Assembly: GCA_947497985.1 (NCBI GenBank)
Contig: CANMIX010000002.1
Span: 1-64,000 of the forward strand
DNA: 64,000 bases
Source: an uncultured Paracoccaceae bacterium
Lineage (GTDB): Bacteria; Pseudomonadota; Alphaproteobacteria; Rhodobacterales; Rhodobacteraceae
Direction of reading: 5' to 3'
In this document: one piece after another, positions 26,668 to 36,456 of the stretch
Layout: each line of letters begins with the position of its first letter
How positions within the stretch are numbered: position 1 is the stretch's first letter
Made by a program: the position numbers and the translations under genes
The notes under the pieces: generated by a model
Told to the model about the DNA's origin: nothing
Database searches by the model: none
What the model saw: the letters and a program-made list of their open reading frames with translations, nothing else

Positions 26668-27463
26668 CTGCGACATCCGCCTGATTTTTGGACTTGCCGA
26701 TGGTCTGGCGGTGCAACTGGATCAATTGTGCAAAAATCGACAGGGCGATTTCTTCGGGTGTAACCGCGCCAATTTTTACACCGGCAGGGGCGGTGATGCG
26801 GCTGATCTGCTCAGAACTGTGGCCCGCTTTTTGCAGTTTCTCCGACAGGACGGCGAATTTTTTGCTACTGCCCACAAATGCGATGTGATCGACCTCTGCA
26901 GCCATTGCAGCAGTCAGTGCGGCCAAGTCACCTTGCCCCTGTGTGGCAATGACGATGGCGCGGGTGCGGGGCTGTGGGGTCGGGTCAATGTCGTCGCGGG
27001 TTACAGCCCAGCTCATCACGGGCGCCAATGTGGCCAATGCTTCGGCCACGGGTGAGGCGCCCATGATCACCACTTCGGGCGCGGGCAGGCAGGGTTCGAT
27101 AAAGATGTCGATTGTCCCGCGCGATGGGCAGCCGTTGCGCGCATAGGTTACGCCCTCTGCCTCGGCCCCCGGGGTAAGGCCTTTTTTGGTGATCTCTTCC
27201 TCGGGCGTGACCGAAATCAGCTGGGGTGTGCCGGTTTCAAGGGCGGTCAAGGCCGCGCGTTTGACCGCGCCGCGGGTGCAACCGCCGCCAAGAAAACCGC
27301 CAACAATTGCGCCTTCGCTGTCAATCAACGCCTTGGCACCGGGTTTTGCGGCCGTGGTTCCAGCGGTACGGATGATGGTGGCATAGGCAAAGGGCTGCTG
27401 CCCCGATTGCAGGCGCGCGGCCGTGTCGGCCAGATCAACGGACAGGAGGTCAGCAGGTATCAT
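26660..27463 (-). CDS. XdhC/CoxF-family molybdenum-hydroxylase maturation protein (first copy in cox locus)
   Basis: A 267-residue XdhC-family protein. The N-terminal domain has ATIIRTAGTTAAKPGAKALI and GGFLGGGCTRGAVKRAAL, with a Cys in the usual family position, followed by RNGCPSRGTIDIFIEP. The C-terminal Rossmann-like domain has VIMGASPVAEALA. It probably loads modified molybdenum cofactor into CoxL. Its start overlaps the coxE stop by four bases. Two XdhC paralogues in one operon match the coxF/coxI pair of Oligotropha, though this copy is only distantly similar to the one at 24565. Confidence 0.88.
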   Translation of the reverse strand: MIPADLLSVDLADTAARLQSGQQPFAYATIIRTAGTTAAKPGAKALIDSEGAIVGGFLGGGCTRGAVKRAALTALETGTPQLISVTPEEEITKKGLTPGAEAEGVTYARNGCPSRGTIDIFIEPCLPAPEVVIMGASPVAEALATLAPVMSWAVTRDDIDPTPQPRTRAIVIATQGQGDLAALTAAMAAEVDHIAFVGSSKKFAVLSEKLQKAGHSSEQISRITAPAGVKIGAVTPEEIALSIFAQLIQLHRQTIGKSKNQADVADG

Positions 27464-28644
27464 AGGCGGGCGAGCTCCGATTCAAGGGCGGCAAGATCAT
27501 TCAGCGTATTGGCGGCTTGGAACAGATCCAGATGGGTCAGGGCAGCGGCCATTCCGGCGGCGATGGGTTGGTAGTCTTTCCAGCCCTTCAACGGGTTCAG
27601 CCAGATGATGCGGCAACCACGTTTGCGTAATTTGGCAAGGGCGGCGGCGACCTCGGCCGGGGCCGAAGTGTCATAGCCATCGGACAGGATCAGCACCACG
27701 CTGCGCCCGTCTACAAAACGACGCGCATAGGTGTCGGCAAATTGACCCAGCGAGGCGCCGATTTTCGACCCGCCTCCAAAGCCATCAGCCATCAAGGACA
27801 TGCGGCCCACGGCGCGGATCGGATCCTTGTCCCGTAATGCGTCGGTGATCCGCACCAATCGCGTGTGAAAAATATATGCGTCCGAGGTCGGGTCGCAGCG
27901 CATCAACCCGCTGAGAAATGCGAGAAAAACCTGCGCGTAAACGCTCATCGAGCCGGAAACATCACATAGGGCGACCAACTTGCGATCCCGGTCAGGCCGT
28001 TTTTTGCGAAACAAGGTGAGCGGTTCACCACCCGTGGCAAGGCTGCGGCGGATGGTTTTGCGGAAATGCAACCGATCGCCGCGACGTGCGGCAATACGAC
28101 GACGCGAGCGGCGGTCACGCAGAGCGGCACCCAGTCGGCGGGCAACCTCTTCGGCTTGGGCAATGTCTTCGGGGCGAACCAGATCGCGCAGGTCGCGGCG
28201 CGCCAGATTTCGCATTTCGGTGGCGACTAACTTGCCTTCACCGTCCATATCCGCTTCGCCGTCACCACCAGCCGGGGCTGTGGTTTGGCCCGCGCCGCCC
28301 GCAGTATCGGCACCATCACCATCGCGCGAGGAATGCACGTCCTGTTGGGTCTTGGGCTGGATCTTTGGAGTTATTTTCTGACGGACACGGCCTTTATCCA
28401 TCCAGAATGCATCAAATAGCGCGTCAAATTGCTGGGCTTCGTCCTTGGTCCCGGCACAGACGCATTTCAGCGCGGCACGGGCCAGTTCAGGCTCGGCTGC
28501 GGGCACATGGGTGAGGGCCTCCAGTGCCAATTCAGTCTCCCGAACGCCGAGGCGGAGCCCATTGTCGCGCAAGTGGGCAATAAACCCAGACATGCGCGCC
28601 AATGGGCCCGGATCGCGGCCAGCGAATTTGGTTACCCGGCTCAT
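27460..28644 (-). CDS. coxE: CoxE, von Willebrand factor A-domain protein
   Basis: A 394-residue cytoplasmic protein with a C-terminal VWA domain. The metal-ion-dependent adhesion site is visible as DVSGSMSVY (D-x-S-x-S), with later SDGYDTS. The middle is rich in Arg (RRRIAARRGDRLHF) and includes an acidic/Gly-rich linker near 110-140. CoxE works with the AAA+ protein CoxD in a late maturation step of the CoxL Cu-Mo active site. It overlaps coxD by four bases (ATGA) at its start and the next XdhC-like gene by four at its end. Confidence 0.93.
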   Translation of the reverse strand: MSRVTKFAGRDPGPLARMSGFIAHLRDNGLRLGVRETELALEALTHVPAAEPELARAALKCVCAGTKDEAQQFDALFDAFWMDKGRVRQKITPKIQPKTQQDVHSSRDGDGADTAGGAGQTTAPAGGDGEADMDGEGKLVATEMRNLARRDLRDLVRPEDIAQAEEVARRLGAALRDRRSRRRIAARRGDRLHFRKTIRRSLATGGEPLTLFRKKRPDRDRKLVALCDVSGSMSVYAQVFLAFLSGLMRCDPTSDAYIFHTRLVRITDALRDKDPIRAVGRMSLMADGFGGGSKIGASLGQFADTYARRFVDGRSVVLILSDGYDTSAPAEVAAALAKLRKRGCRIIWLNPLKGWKDYQPIAAGMAAALTHLDLFQAANTLNDLAALESELARL

Positions 28645-29516
28645 GCGGCTTTACCTGCGATGCGCTGGCTGACCTCAGTCGTGATTTGCGCGCGATCGTT
28701 TTGGGTTTTCAGCAATGTCGCCAACGTGTTGTGCAAAACAGCCGGATCATCGGTCAGATCAGCCACGCCAAGCCCCATCAGCGCAGCGGCAAAGTCCAGC
28801 GTTTCGGCAATGCCGGGTGTCTTCTCCAGGTCTTCTTTGCGCAAGGTTTGCACAAACGAGATGATCTGGCTGGCCAGTCTTTCCTCGATTTCGGCACAGC
28901 GCGCCATAAGGATCGCCAGCTCGGTCTGATGATCGGGGTAATCGAGATAAGCAAACAAACAGCGACGGCGCAGCGCGTCCGACAGGTCGCGGGTGCCATT
29001 TGACGTCAGGATCACGATGGGTTTGCTGGTGGCCTCAATGGTGCCAAGCTCTGGCACGGTAATCTGAAATTCGGCCAGCATTTCCAGCAGGAAAGCTTCG
29101 AATTCTTCGTCGGCGCGGTCGATTTCGTCGATCAACAAAACCGGAGGTGCATCCTGCGTAATCGCCTGCAGCAGCGGGCGTTCCAGCAGATATTCCCGAG
29201 AGAAAATGCGCGCCTCGACCGCTGCGCCGGTTTCACCGCTTTCGGAGGCGGCACGAATGGCCAGAAGTTGACGTTGGTAGTTCCATTCATAAATCGCCTG
29301 GGCCGCGTCGAGCCCTTCATAACATTGCAGGCGGATCAGTTTGGTGTTTTGCGACGCCGCCAATGTGCGGGCCACCTCGGTCTTGCCGACACCTGCCGCG
29401 CCTTCCAACAGCAAAGGGCGGCCCAGCGACAAAGCCAGTTGCAAGGCAACGGCCAGATCGTCTGAGGCAACATAATTCTGTTCTGCCAAGGCAGTTTGCA
29501 GGTCGGTCATAGTCAT
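28641..29516 (-). CDS. coxD: CoxD, MoxR-type AAA+ ATPase
   Basis: A 291-residue AAA+ ATPase with Walker A GAAGVGKTEVA, Walker B VLLIDEIDRADEEFEAFLLE, sensor 1 TSNGTRDLSDALRRRC and the usual MoxR ending. CoxD is needed for copper and sulfur insertion into CODH and acts with CoxE. The open frame continues upstream to 29663 but overlaps coxL. ATG 29516 (M-T-M-T-D-L-Q) with GGAGAT upstream fits the family. A GC-rich hairpin lies in the 49-bp gap to coxL and could lower expression relative to the structural subunits. Confidence 0.94.
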   Translation of the reverse strand: MTMTDLQTALAEQNYVASDDLAVALQLALSLGRPLLLEGAAGVGKTEVARTLAASQNTKLIRLQCYEGLDAAQAIYEWNYQRQLLAIRAASESGETGAAVEARIFSREYLLERPLLQAITQDAPPVLLIDEIDRADEEFEAFLLEMLAEFQITVPELGTIEATSKPIVILTSNGTRDLSDALRRRCLFAYLDYPDHQTELAILMARCAEIEERLASQIISFVQTLRKEDLEKTPGIAETLDFAAALMGLGVADLTDDPAVLHNTLATLLKTQNDRAQITTEVSQRIAGKAA

Positions 29517-29532
29517 GTTGAGATCTCCGGTC

Positions 29533-29556
29533 GGACGGGGGTGGGGACCCCCGCCC
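29533..29556 (-). promoter_or_regulatory. GC-rich intercistronic hairpin between coxL and coxD
   Basis: On the minus-strand RNA GGGCGGGGGU pairs with ACCCCCGUCC around a CCCC loop: ten pairs, one of them G-U. It starts ten bases after the coxL stop and ends 17 bases before the coxD ATG. No U-tract follows. Position suggests mRNA processing or attenuation that separates abundant structural subunits from maturation factors. Confidence 0.6.
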
Positions 29557-29565
29557 GTGTTGGAA

Positions 29566-31992
29566 TTAGCCGTGCAGGCCCAGATCATTGGCGGTTTTCC
29601 AGATCCGCCAGTGGTCATGTGGCATGTGCGTATGGCGCAGGCCAAAGGCCTTGAACGCGTCATTCACAGCATTCGAGAAGCAAGGCACACCGCCAACGTG
29701 GGGGCTTTCGCCCACGCCCTTGGCACCAATTGGGTGGTGCGGGCTTGGGGTAACCGTGAAATCGGTCTCGTAGTTTGGAACTTCCCAAGCTGTGGGCAAG
29801 AAAAAGTCCATCAAAGTACCGGTTTTCACGTTGCCCAGGCTGTCATAGGCGATCTCTTGTCCCAGGGCGACAGCCAGCGCTTCGGTCAGGCCGCCATGGA
29901 TCTGGCCATCGATGATCATCGGGTTGATCCGGGTGCCACAGTCATCCAGCGCATAGAAGCGGCGAATGTCGGTCACACCTGTATCCACGTCGATATCCAT
30001 CACACAGACATAGGCGCCAAACGGGTAGGTCATGTTGGGCGGATCATAGTAGCTGACCGCTTCAAGACCGGGTTCAACACCTGGAATGGCCTGGTTATAG
30101 GCCGCATAGGCGATCTCTTTCATCGTCTTGAACTTCTCAGGCGCACCTTTAACGACAAAACGATCTACGTCGAATTCGACGTCATCATCGTGCACTTCGA
30201 GAAGGTAAGCCGCGATCATCTGCGCCTTGGCGCGGATCTTACGTCCTGCCAATGCAGTGGCCGCACCGGCAACCGGAGTTGACCGCGATCCGTAAGTGCC
30301 CAGACCATAAGGCGCGGTATCGGTGTCGCCTTCTTCAATCGTGATCGAGTCCGCCGGCAGGCCGATTTCGGTCGCCAAGATCTGTGCAAAGGTGGTCGCG
30401 TGGCCCTGACCTTGGGAAATAGTGCCCAGACGTGCGATGGCCGATCCTGTGGGGTGGATACGGATTTCGCAGCTGTCGAACATGCCCATGCCAAGGATGT
30501 CGCAGTTTTTGACGGGGCCGGCGCCTACGATCTCGGTAAAGAACGTCAAGCCAACACCCATCAGCTTGCGGGTTTTACCTGCTTTGAAGTCTTCGACACG
30601 TTGAGCCTGTTCTGCGCGCAGACCTTCATAGTCGACGGCTTTCAGCGCCTTCTCCCACGCAGTGTGGTAATCGCCGCTATCATATTCCCACCCAAGGGCT
30701 GCCTGATAGGGGAACTGCTCTTTTTTGATGAAATTCTTCATCCGCAATTCAGCCGGGTCCATGTTCAGCTCAATCGCGAGAACTTCGATCATGCGCTCGA
30801 TGAAATAGACCGCTTCGGTCACCCGGAAAGAACAGCGATAGGACACGCCGCCCGGCGCCTTGTTGGTGTAGACACCGTCAACGCCCAGATAGGCAACGGG
30901 GATATCATACGAGCCGGTACAGATGTTCATAAAGCCGGCCGGGAATTTGCTCGGATCCGCACAGGCATCAAACGCGCCGTGGTCAGCGGTTACATGGCAG
31001 TGCAGGCCGGTGATCTTGCCGTCTTTGGTGGCTGAGATCTTACCCTTCATCCAGTAATCCCGCGCAAAGGCGGTGGACATCAGGTTTTCCATCCGGTCTT
31101 CGACCCATTTCACCGGCTTGCCGGTAACAATGGAGGCCACGATCGAGCAGACATAGCCCGGGTAGACGCCAACTTTATTGCCAAAACCACCACCGATGTC
31201 GGGAGAGACAACGCGAATGTTGTGTTCTTCGATACCCGACAACAGGGAGGCCACGGTCCGCACCACATGCGGTGCCTGGAAGGTGCCCCAAAGGGTCAGC
31301 TTGCCGTTGACCTTGTCCATCGACGCAACCGAGCCGCAGGTCTCCAGCGGGCAAGGGTGGGTGCGGTGATAATACATGGTCTCTTCGGCCACGACTTCCG
31401 CATCATCCATCACTTCGTTGGTCGCAGGCTCATCGCCCATTTCCCATTTGAAGATATGGTTGTGATGCCCGCGTGGGCCGTGGGCGCCGTCAACGGCCGT
31501 GCCGTTTTCATCAACCGTATCTTCACGCAGAACCACATCGGATTTCAGCGCCTCGAACGGGTCGGTGATCACCGGCAGCTCTTCGTATTCAACCTCAACC
31601 AGCTCGACCGCGTCAGCCGCGATATAGCGGTCTTTGGCAACAACAAAGGCAACTTCTTGGCCTTGGAACAACACTTTGCCGTCGGCCAGAACCATCTGTT
31701 TGTCGCCCGCCAATGTGGGCATCCAAGTGAGGTTCAGGGGTTTGAGATCCTCGGCTGTCAGAACCGCGGCCACACCGTCCAGGGCCATAGCCGCATCGAT
31801 GTTGATCGATTTGATCCGAGCATGCGCATAGGGAGAGCGCACAAAGTCGGCAAACATCATCCCGTCTAGTTTGATGTCATCGACATAGTTGCCTTTGCCT
31901 TGGGTAAAGCGGGCGTCTTCGACACGTTTACGTTTACAGCCCATGCCACCCAGGGCATCGACGCGTTCTTCGCGCGTTACGTCGTCTTTCAT
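29566..31992 (-). CDS. coxL: Aerobic carbon monoxide dehydrogenase large subunit, form I
   Basis: An 808-residue molybdopterin subunit, full length for CoxL. The active-site loop reads [10 protein letters not shown]. The Cys-Ser-Phe-Arg core is the form I signature (usual AYxCSFR), so the Cu-ligating Cys is present, while the leading Ala is Ser. Other landmarks are [27 protein letters not shown], and the catalytic Glu region [13 protein letters not shown]. It oxidises CO to CO2 with CoxM and CoxS at the inner membrane. Its start overlaps coxS by four bases. Form II enzymes carry AYRGAGR instead. Confidence 0.96.
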   Translation of the reverse strand: MKDDVTREERVDALGGMGCKRKRVEDARFTQGKGNYVDDIKLDGMMFADFVRSPYAHARIKSINIDAAMALDGVAAVLTAEDLKPLNLTWMPTLAGDKQMVLADGKVLFQGQEVAFVVAKDRYIAADAVELVEVEYEELPVITDPFEALKSDVVLREDTVDENGTAVDGAHGPRGHHNHIFKWEMGDEPATNEVMDDAEVVAEETMYYHRTHPCPLETCGSVASMDKVNGKLTLWGTFQAPHVVRTVASLLSGIEEHNIRVVSPDIGGGFGNKVGVYPGYVCSIVASIVTGKPVKWVEDRMENLMSTAFARDYWMKGKISATKDGKITGLHCHVTADHGAFDACADPSKFPAGFMNICTGSYDIPVAYLGVDGVYTNKAPGGVSYRCSFRVTEAVYFIERMIEVLAIELNMDPAELRMKNFIKKEQFPYQAALGWEYDSGDYHTAWEKALKAVDYEGLRAEQAQRVEDFKAGKTRKLMGVGLTFFTEIVGAGPVKNCDILGMGMFDSCEIRIHPTGSAIARLGTISQGQGHATTFAQILATEIGLPADSITIEEGDTDTAPYGLGTYGSRSTPVAGAATALAGRKIRAKAQMIAAYLLEVHDDDVEFDVDRFVVKGAPEKFKTMKEIAYAAYNQAIPGVEPGLEAVSYYDPPNMTYPFGAYVCVMDIDVDTGVTDIRRFYALDDCGTRINPMIIDGQIHGGLTEALAVALGQEIAYDSLGNVKTGTLMDFFLPTAWEVPNYETDFTVTPSPHHPIGAKGVGESPHVGGVPCFSNAVNDAFKAFGLRHTHMPHDHWRIWKTANDLGLHG

Positions 31993-32483
31993 TCTGCCGC
32001 CTCCTTGGCTGCGTTCATCTCACTCGCGGCGGCGAGGATGGATTTCACAATGTTCTGATACCCGGTGCAGCGGCAGATATTGCCTGCCATGCCAAAACGG
32101 ACCTCTTCTTCGGTCGGGTTGGGGTTTTCTTCCAGAAGCTTGGTCGCGCGGGTGATCATACCCGGAGTGCAGAAGCCGCACTGAAGACCGTGATGTTCCT
32201 TGAACGCGTTTTGCAGCACGTGCAGATTGTCGGGATCCCCGATCCCTTCGATGGTGGTGACATCCGCGCCATTGGCTTGCGCCACAAACATGGTGCAGGA
32301 TTTCACCGATTTTCCGTCGATCGTAACCGTGCAAGCCCCGCAATGGGTGGTTTCGCAACCGATGTGCGGACCCGTGATGTCCAGACGTTCGCGCAGGGTA
32401 TGGATCAACAATTCACGTGGTTCGGCCAGGAATTCCTGTTCTTCGCCGTTCACGGTCATTTTGATGTGCATTTTATCAGCCAT
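31989..32483 (-). CDS. coxS: Aerobic carbon monoxide dehydrogenase small [2Fe-2S] subunit
   Basis: A 164-residue iron-sulfur subunit. The plant-ferredoxin cluster is in [12 protein letters not shown] with a further Cys in SCTMF. The second, helical cluster is in CGFCTPGM and CRCTGYQNI. It relays electrons from the Mo-Cu site in CoxL to FAD in CoxM. ATG 32483 lies 14 bases after the coxM stop with GGAGGTCAC upstream. Length matches family members at about 160 residues. Confidence 0.96.
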   Translation of the reverse strand: MADKMHIKMTVNGEEQEFLAEPRELLIHTLRERLDITGPHIGCETTHCGACTVTIDGKSVKSCTMFVAQANGADVTTIEGIGDPDNLHVLQNAFKEHHGLQCGFCTPGMITRATKLLEENPNPTEEEVRFGMAGNICRCTGYQNIVKSILAAASEMNAAKEAAE

Positions 32484-32497
32484 GGTGACCTCCGGGT

Positions 32498-33352
32498 TTA
32501 TGCGCGCGACCAGGCACGTGCGATGGCACGGCGCAGGATCACAGCAGCTGCATGGCGTTTGAATTCGATGGGTCCGCGGTTGTCCTCGGTGGGATCAATG
32601 TCGCCCAGCATGGCAGCAACGGCGGCCTCGACGGCGGCCTCGTCCACACTGGTGCCGATCAGAGCCTCGCCCGCCTCTTCTGAATAGATCGGCGTATCGC
32701 TCAGGTTGGTCATCGCGATAGAGGCCGTCGCACACACACCGTTTTCTTTGGTGATTTGTACGGCTGCGGCAGCTGTCGCATAGTCGCCGATTTTACGCTT
32801 TTGCTTCTCGTAAGCGTATCCGCCTTCGGGCGCCGGGAAGGATACGGCGACAAGCACCTCATCATCTTCACGGTCGGTCATATAGGCCGCTTCGTAGAAT
32901 TCGCGTGCTGCAACGTCACGATCACCGTCCGGGCCAACCAGATGGAAGGTCGCATCCAGGCATTGCATCAAACCCGGCATGTCATTGCCCGGATCGCCAT
33001 TGGCGACATTGCCGCCGACGGTGCCCATATAACGCACCTGCGGATCCGCGATCTGCAATGCCGCTTCGCGCATGATCGGTGCCGCAGCCAACAGGGCCGC
33101 GTCGTCAATCATTGTGGCTTGTGTGGTCATGGTCCCAAGACGAACCGTACCGTTTTCGATGGTGATCCCCGTGAGGCCTGCAACATCCTGCAGGTCAATC
33201 AGATGGGGAACTTCTGCCATACGCAGTTTCATCATGGGGATCAGGCTATGGCCGCCTGCCAGAACGCGCGCGTCGTCCCCATGTTCTTCGAGCACGGCCA
33301 AAACGCCTGCCATGTCCTTTGGACGATAGTATTCAAAGGCAGCTGGAATCAT
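32498..33352 (-). CDS. coxM: Aerobic carbon monoxide dehydrogenase medium FAD subunit
   Basis: A 284-residue FAD-binding subunit with the two family motifs [13 protein letters not shown] (near residue 32) and [16 protein letters not shown] (near 108), followed by the CO_deh_flav_C domain from about residue 175. It passes electrons from the iron-sulfur subunit to the quinone pool. It is the first gene of the CODH operon. ATG 33352 has GGAAAGGCA upstream. The 133-bp leader holds a pair of 9-bp direct repeats beside the coxC-like regulator gene. Confidence 0.95.
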   Translation of the reverse strand: MIPAAFEYYRPKDMAGVLAVLEEHGDDARVLAGGHSLIPMMKLRMAEVPHLIDLQDVAGLTGITIENGTVRLGTMTTQATMIDDAALLAAAPIMREAALQIADPQVRYMGTVGGNVANGDPGNDMPGLMQCLDATFHLVGPDGDRDVAAREFYEAAYMTDREDDEVLVAVSFPAPEGGYAYEKQKRKIGDYATAAAAVQITKENGVCATASIAMTNLSDTPIYSEEAGEALIGTSVDEAAVEAAVAAMLGDIDPTEDNRGPIEFKRHAAAVILRRAIARAWSRA

Positions 33353-33444
33353 TGCCTTTCCTCCCTGAGCAATTTCTCTCGCTGGGAAGAAGGCTGCACA
33401 CCTACGTATGCATTGGCTGCTTAAAACACTTTATTGAGGCCTAT

Positions 33445-33483
33445 TTTGCACGAGTTGCGTCGCTATTTGCACGAAATGCGCCG
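33445..33483. promoter_or_regulatory. Candidate LytTR operator: TTTGCACGA direct repeats 21 bp apart
   Basis: TTTGCACGA occurs at 33445-33453 and 33466-33474, separated by exactly 12 bp. The match extends to 18 bp per copy (33445-33462 and 33466-33483) with three differences, the second half being TGCGnCG. LytTR-domain regulators bind paired 9-bp direct repeats with 12-13 bp between them. The pair ends two bases after the coxC-like stop and lies about 93-131 bases upstream of coxM, consistent with activation of coxMSL. Confidence 0.72.
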
Positions 33484-33485
33484 GG

Positions 33486-34640
33486 CTAACCAAATGCGAG
33501 TTGCGCGTCTTTTAGATGAGAGCGGCTGACAGGGACATCCGGCAGGCCGCTGGCTTCAAAACTGCAGCGCCCTTTGTCTTTGGTGCGTTCGAACCGGGTG
33601 ACCTTGTCCGGGTTCACAACGTAGCTTCGGTGAATCTTAATAAATCCAACTGCTGTGAGACGCTTGGTAGCCTCGGTTATTGGCATCACGCAAAAGAAAC
33701 GTTCTTGGTCGGTGTAGACTTGGGTGTAATGCCCATCTGCGCGAACAAATGCGATCTCATCCGCAGGGATCAGGATCTTGCGGCCGTCCTGTTCACAGTG
33801 AATGCGCAGGATCTCCCCTTGTGGGACGATCGCGGGCTTCATTGGCGAAGGCGTTGGTTGGTGGGCGCTTGGATCCAAATCAACTGGCGGCGTTAAAGGT
33901 GAGGCCGCAACCTGTTCAGGCATCAAGAAGGTCGATCCCACCCATAAGAACGCCCCAAGCAACACAAAGCTGGAAAGGATTACCCCAATCGCCATGGTTT
34001 CATTGCTGATCAGCGGGCCGAATTCATGGGTGCCAGGCACCGCCACAAAATTGGTGCTGGCCATCGCAAGGAAATGCACCCCTCCAACTGCAACGCCAAA
34101 ACATAATGTTCCGATCATGATGTTACGGGTCGAACGCACACTATAGGCAACGCCAAAGGCGACGATGCACAGACCGATGGCCAAGACCGACGAAGAGATC
34201 ACGCCAAACGTGGTATAGACCGGTCTGCACAGCTGCATGCCGGCCATGCCGACATAATGCATTGCCAGAATTCCCGCCCCAACCAAAGCGCCGGCCGCAA
34301 CAATGGTCGTTTTGGTGCGAACTGTGAAGTGAAGCATCAACAGTGCCAGCGCAACAATCAGGATTGCAATTAGAGCGGACACCAATGTTATTGCGGCATC
34401 ATAGAAATACAGGATCGGCATATGCAGACCCAGCATGGCAACAAAATGCATCGACCAAATGCCACCACCCAGTGCAATCGCTGCCATGGCCACGGACAGT
34501 TTCCGTTGCGCCACAGATTGCAGTGACAGGTCCTTGGTCAGGGTCAACCCCGTGGCGCCCGCAACAAGCGCCACAAAAAACGAGACCGCCACCAGACCAA
34601 CGTTATGTCCGTACTCTATAAATTCCATGGAGCGTAACAT
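33486..34640 (-). CDS. coxC: MHYT-LytTR membrane-bound transcription regulator (CoxC-like)
   Basis: About 384 residues. The N-terminal 230 residues form seven membrane helices of an MHYT sensor with the repeated M-H-x(2)-A/G motifs (WSMHFVAMLGLHMP, LAMHYVGMAGM, GVHFLAMAST), thought to bind metal and sense gases such as CO. A Pro-rich linker at about 250-280 leads to a LytTR DNA-binding domain: IAFVRADGHYTQVYT, FIKIHRSYVVN, PVSRSHLKD. CoxC and CoxH of Oligotropha have this build. Start is uncertain: ATG 34640, ATG 34628 or TTG 34664; none has a strong ribosome-binding site. It is transcribed toward coxM, 133 bases upstream. Confidence 0.88.
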   Translation of the reverse strand: MLRSMEFIEYGHNVGLVAVSFFVALVAGATGLTLTKDLSLQSVAQRKLSVAMAAIALGGGIWSMHFVAMLGLHMPILYFYDAAITLVSALIAILIVALALLMLHFTVRTKTTIVAAGALVGAGILAMHYVGMAGMQLCRPVYTTFGVISSSVLAIGLCIVAFGVAYSVRSTRNIMIGTLCFGVAVGGVHFLAMASTNFVAVPGTHEFGPLISNETMAIGVILSSFVLLGAFLWVGSTFLMPEQVAASPLTPPVDLDPSAHQPTPSPMKPAIVPQGEILRIHCEQDGRKILIPADEIAFVRADGHYTQVYTDQERFFCVMPITEATKRLTAVGFIKIHRSYVVNPDKVTRFERTKDKGRCSFEASGLPDVPVSRSHLKDAQLAFG

Positions 34641-34761
34641 GCATGACGCCCCAATGTGATGCAATTAACAGATTGCGTTATATCAAGCTCTTCGCGCTTG
34701 ACAGCAGCCCACAATTGGAACCCGCGATTGCGGAACCGGTCTCGGGGTGAACACCCCCACC

Positions 34762-36444
34762 TTAGCCATAGAATTTCTTGCGCGACATTTTCCCAATGCC
34801 GGGGTTCATGCTGTTGGTGGGGTCGATCTGTTTGTAAAACGCGGCAAGGCCGGGCTTGGCGGGATAAAGATGTCCCACATTATGTTCGGCCGGGTATTCC
34901 GCACCTCGTTTGTCCAGAATCTCCAGCATTGCCGCCTTCAAGGCCTTTGGATCGCAGCCCTTTTTGACGATGTAATCCTGATGCAGCACGTGGCACATGA
35001 AATGCCCGTAATAAAGACGGCTCACCAGTTGGCTGGCGATCTCGGTCGGCAGTTCCTCGAACCAATCCTGATCATTGCGGCGCAAGGCAATATCAAGGGC
35101 AATGATATCTTCGACGTCATTCTTATGAACCGCCATGTAACGCACGGCAGCACCTGCTGCGGCAAACCGGTGCAATGCGGCCATCTTGGCCTCGCGATCG
35201 TTACATTCAAAGAAATCAAGCGCACCATCCGCCTTCATTTCGCCCAGCAATGCTCGCGCTTCGTCAACGCCACCGTCGCGCATTTTGAGGATCAGGTGAT
35301 GGGGATAAAGGGCACGATAGGTGCGCATATTCTTGGGCAGGACATCTGGCCACAGCTTCATGGCAAGCTGCATGAAACGATCTGTGAAATTGCCAAGCCC
35401 CGGAATGTTGGCCAATCGGGCATCCACAGCGCCTTTGATAGAAAAGAACAAGGGCAATTTATCTGTGCCCAGCTTGTCGATCATCACCATCGTGTCCTTG
35501 CCGTAGACGTCCGAGATGTCAAAAATCTCGGAATGCATATATTCGGCGCTGATTGGCAGGGTTTGAAAGCTGGACAGGATTTTACGGCGCAGATCGGTCA
35601 GCGCGCCAGTGGTCTGCGCCCCAATGTAAAACGTCCGCTCCGTCGTGTTTTTTTCGTGGGTATCAAGGCGCACAGCAAACACGGCAAGCTTTCCTGCACA
35701 ACCGGCGGCCTCATATAGGCGGCGGGTGTCGGCATTGAACCGGGCAGGGGTGTCCGCATCAATCTGGCGCACACGGCGGGCGTAATCGGTATCGGATGCT
35801 TTGCGATTGCCGTTTTCAATATCAGCCGGAGAATAGCCACCGTTTTGCAAAGTGGTCAGGATTTCCGCCGGTGTCTTGCCCAGATTGATGCCGAGGTGGT
35901 TCACCAGCTCCAACGCTCCGTCCTCGGCAATCTGCGCATAAAGGGACAGTTCGGTATAGGCCGGGCCACGTTCCACCAACGACCCACCCGAACTGTTGCA
36001 AACCCCGCCAACAACCGATGCGCCAATGCAAGAGCTGCCGATCACCGAATGCGGTTGCCGGTTCAACGGCTCCAGCAGTTTCTCCAGCGCAAACAGGGTG
36101 GATCCGGGAAAGCTGATGACCTGTTTCCCCTCGTTGATCAGCTGCAACTGATCCATCCGGCGGGTATTGATCAAAACCACATCGCGATCATAGGTGCCTT
36201 TTGGCGTGGAGCCTTCCGTCAGACCTGTGTTGGCGGCTTGCATGATCAGAATTTTGTCGGCCTCAACACACGCCTCCAACACGTGCCACTGCTCTAACAG
36301 CGTCGCGGGTTGAACCACCGCCAAAGCGTCCCCTTCGCCCGAACGAAATCCTTTGCGGAACCGTTGTGTCGCACGCGCACTGGTCATAACGTGACGTTTG
36401 CCGACAATCTTGCGCAGACGATTGATAAGATCCTGATCGGTCAT
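34762..36444 (-). CDS. dld: Quinone-dependent D-lactate dehydrogenase (Dld type)
   Basis: A 560-residue FAD enzyme resembling E. coli Dld (571 residues). The N-terminal FAD_binding_4 part has IMQAANTGLTEGSTPKG and VIGSSCIGASVVGGVCNSSGGSLVERGPAYTE; the C-terminal Lact-deh-memb-like region has HHLILKMRDGG, HRFAAAGAAVRYMAVH and AEHNVGHLYPAKP. It oxidises D-lactate to pyruvate and feeds the quinone pool at the inner face of the membrane. It follows lldD after 12 bases, so one operon handles both lactate stereoisomers. Confidence 0.94.
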   Translation of the reverse strand: MTDQDLINRLRKIVGKRHVMTSARATQRFRKGFRSGEGDALAVVQPATLLEQWHVLEACVEADKILIMQAANTGLTEGSTPKGTYDRDVVLINTRRMDQLQLINEGKQVISFPGSTLFALEKLLEPLNRQPHSVIGSSCIGASVVGGVCNSSGGSLVERGPAYTELSLYAQIAEDGALELVNHLGINLGKTPAEILTTLQNGGYSPADIENGNRKASDTDYARRVRQIDADTPARFNADTRRLYEAAGCAGKLAVFAVRLDTHEKNTTERTFYIGAQTTGALTDLRRKILSSFQTLPISAEYMHSEIFDISDVYGKDTMVMIDKLGTDKLPLFFSIKGAVDARLANIPGLGNFTDRFMQLAMKLWPDVLPKNMRTYRALYPHHLILKMRDGGVDEARALLGEMKADGALDFFECNDREAKMAALHRFAAAGAAVRYMAVHKNDVEDIIALDIALRRNDQDWFEELPTEIASQLVSRLYYGHFMCHVLHQDYIVKKGCDPKALKAAMLEILDKRGAEYPAEHNVGHLYPAKPGLAAFYKQIDPTNSMNPGIGKMSRKKFYG

Positions 36445-36456
36445 GAGGTCTGTTCC

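Noticed and set aside
34744-34757. GGGGTGAACACCCC as a terminator of dld
   Set aside because: Only a 5-bp stem with a 4-nt loop and no U-tract; too weak to list as a terminator.
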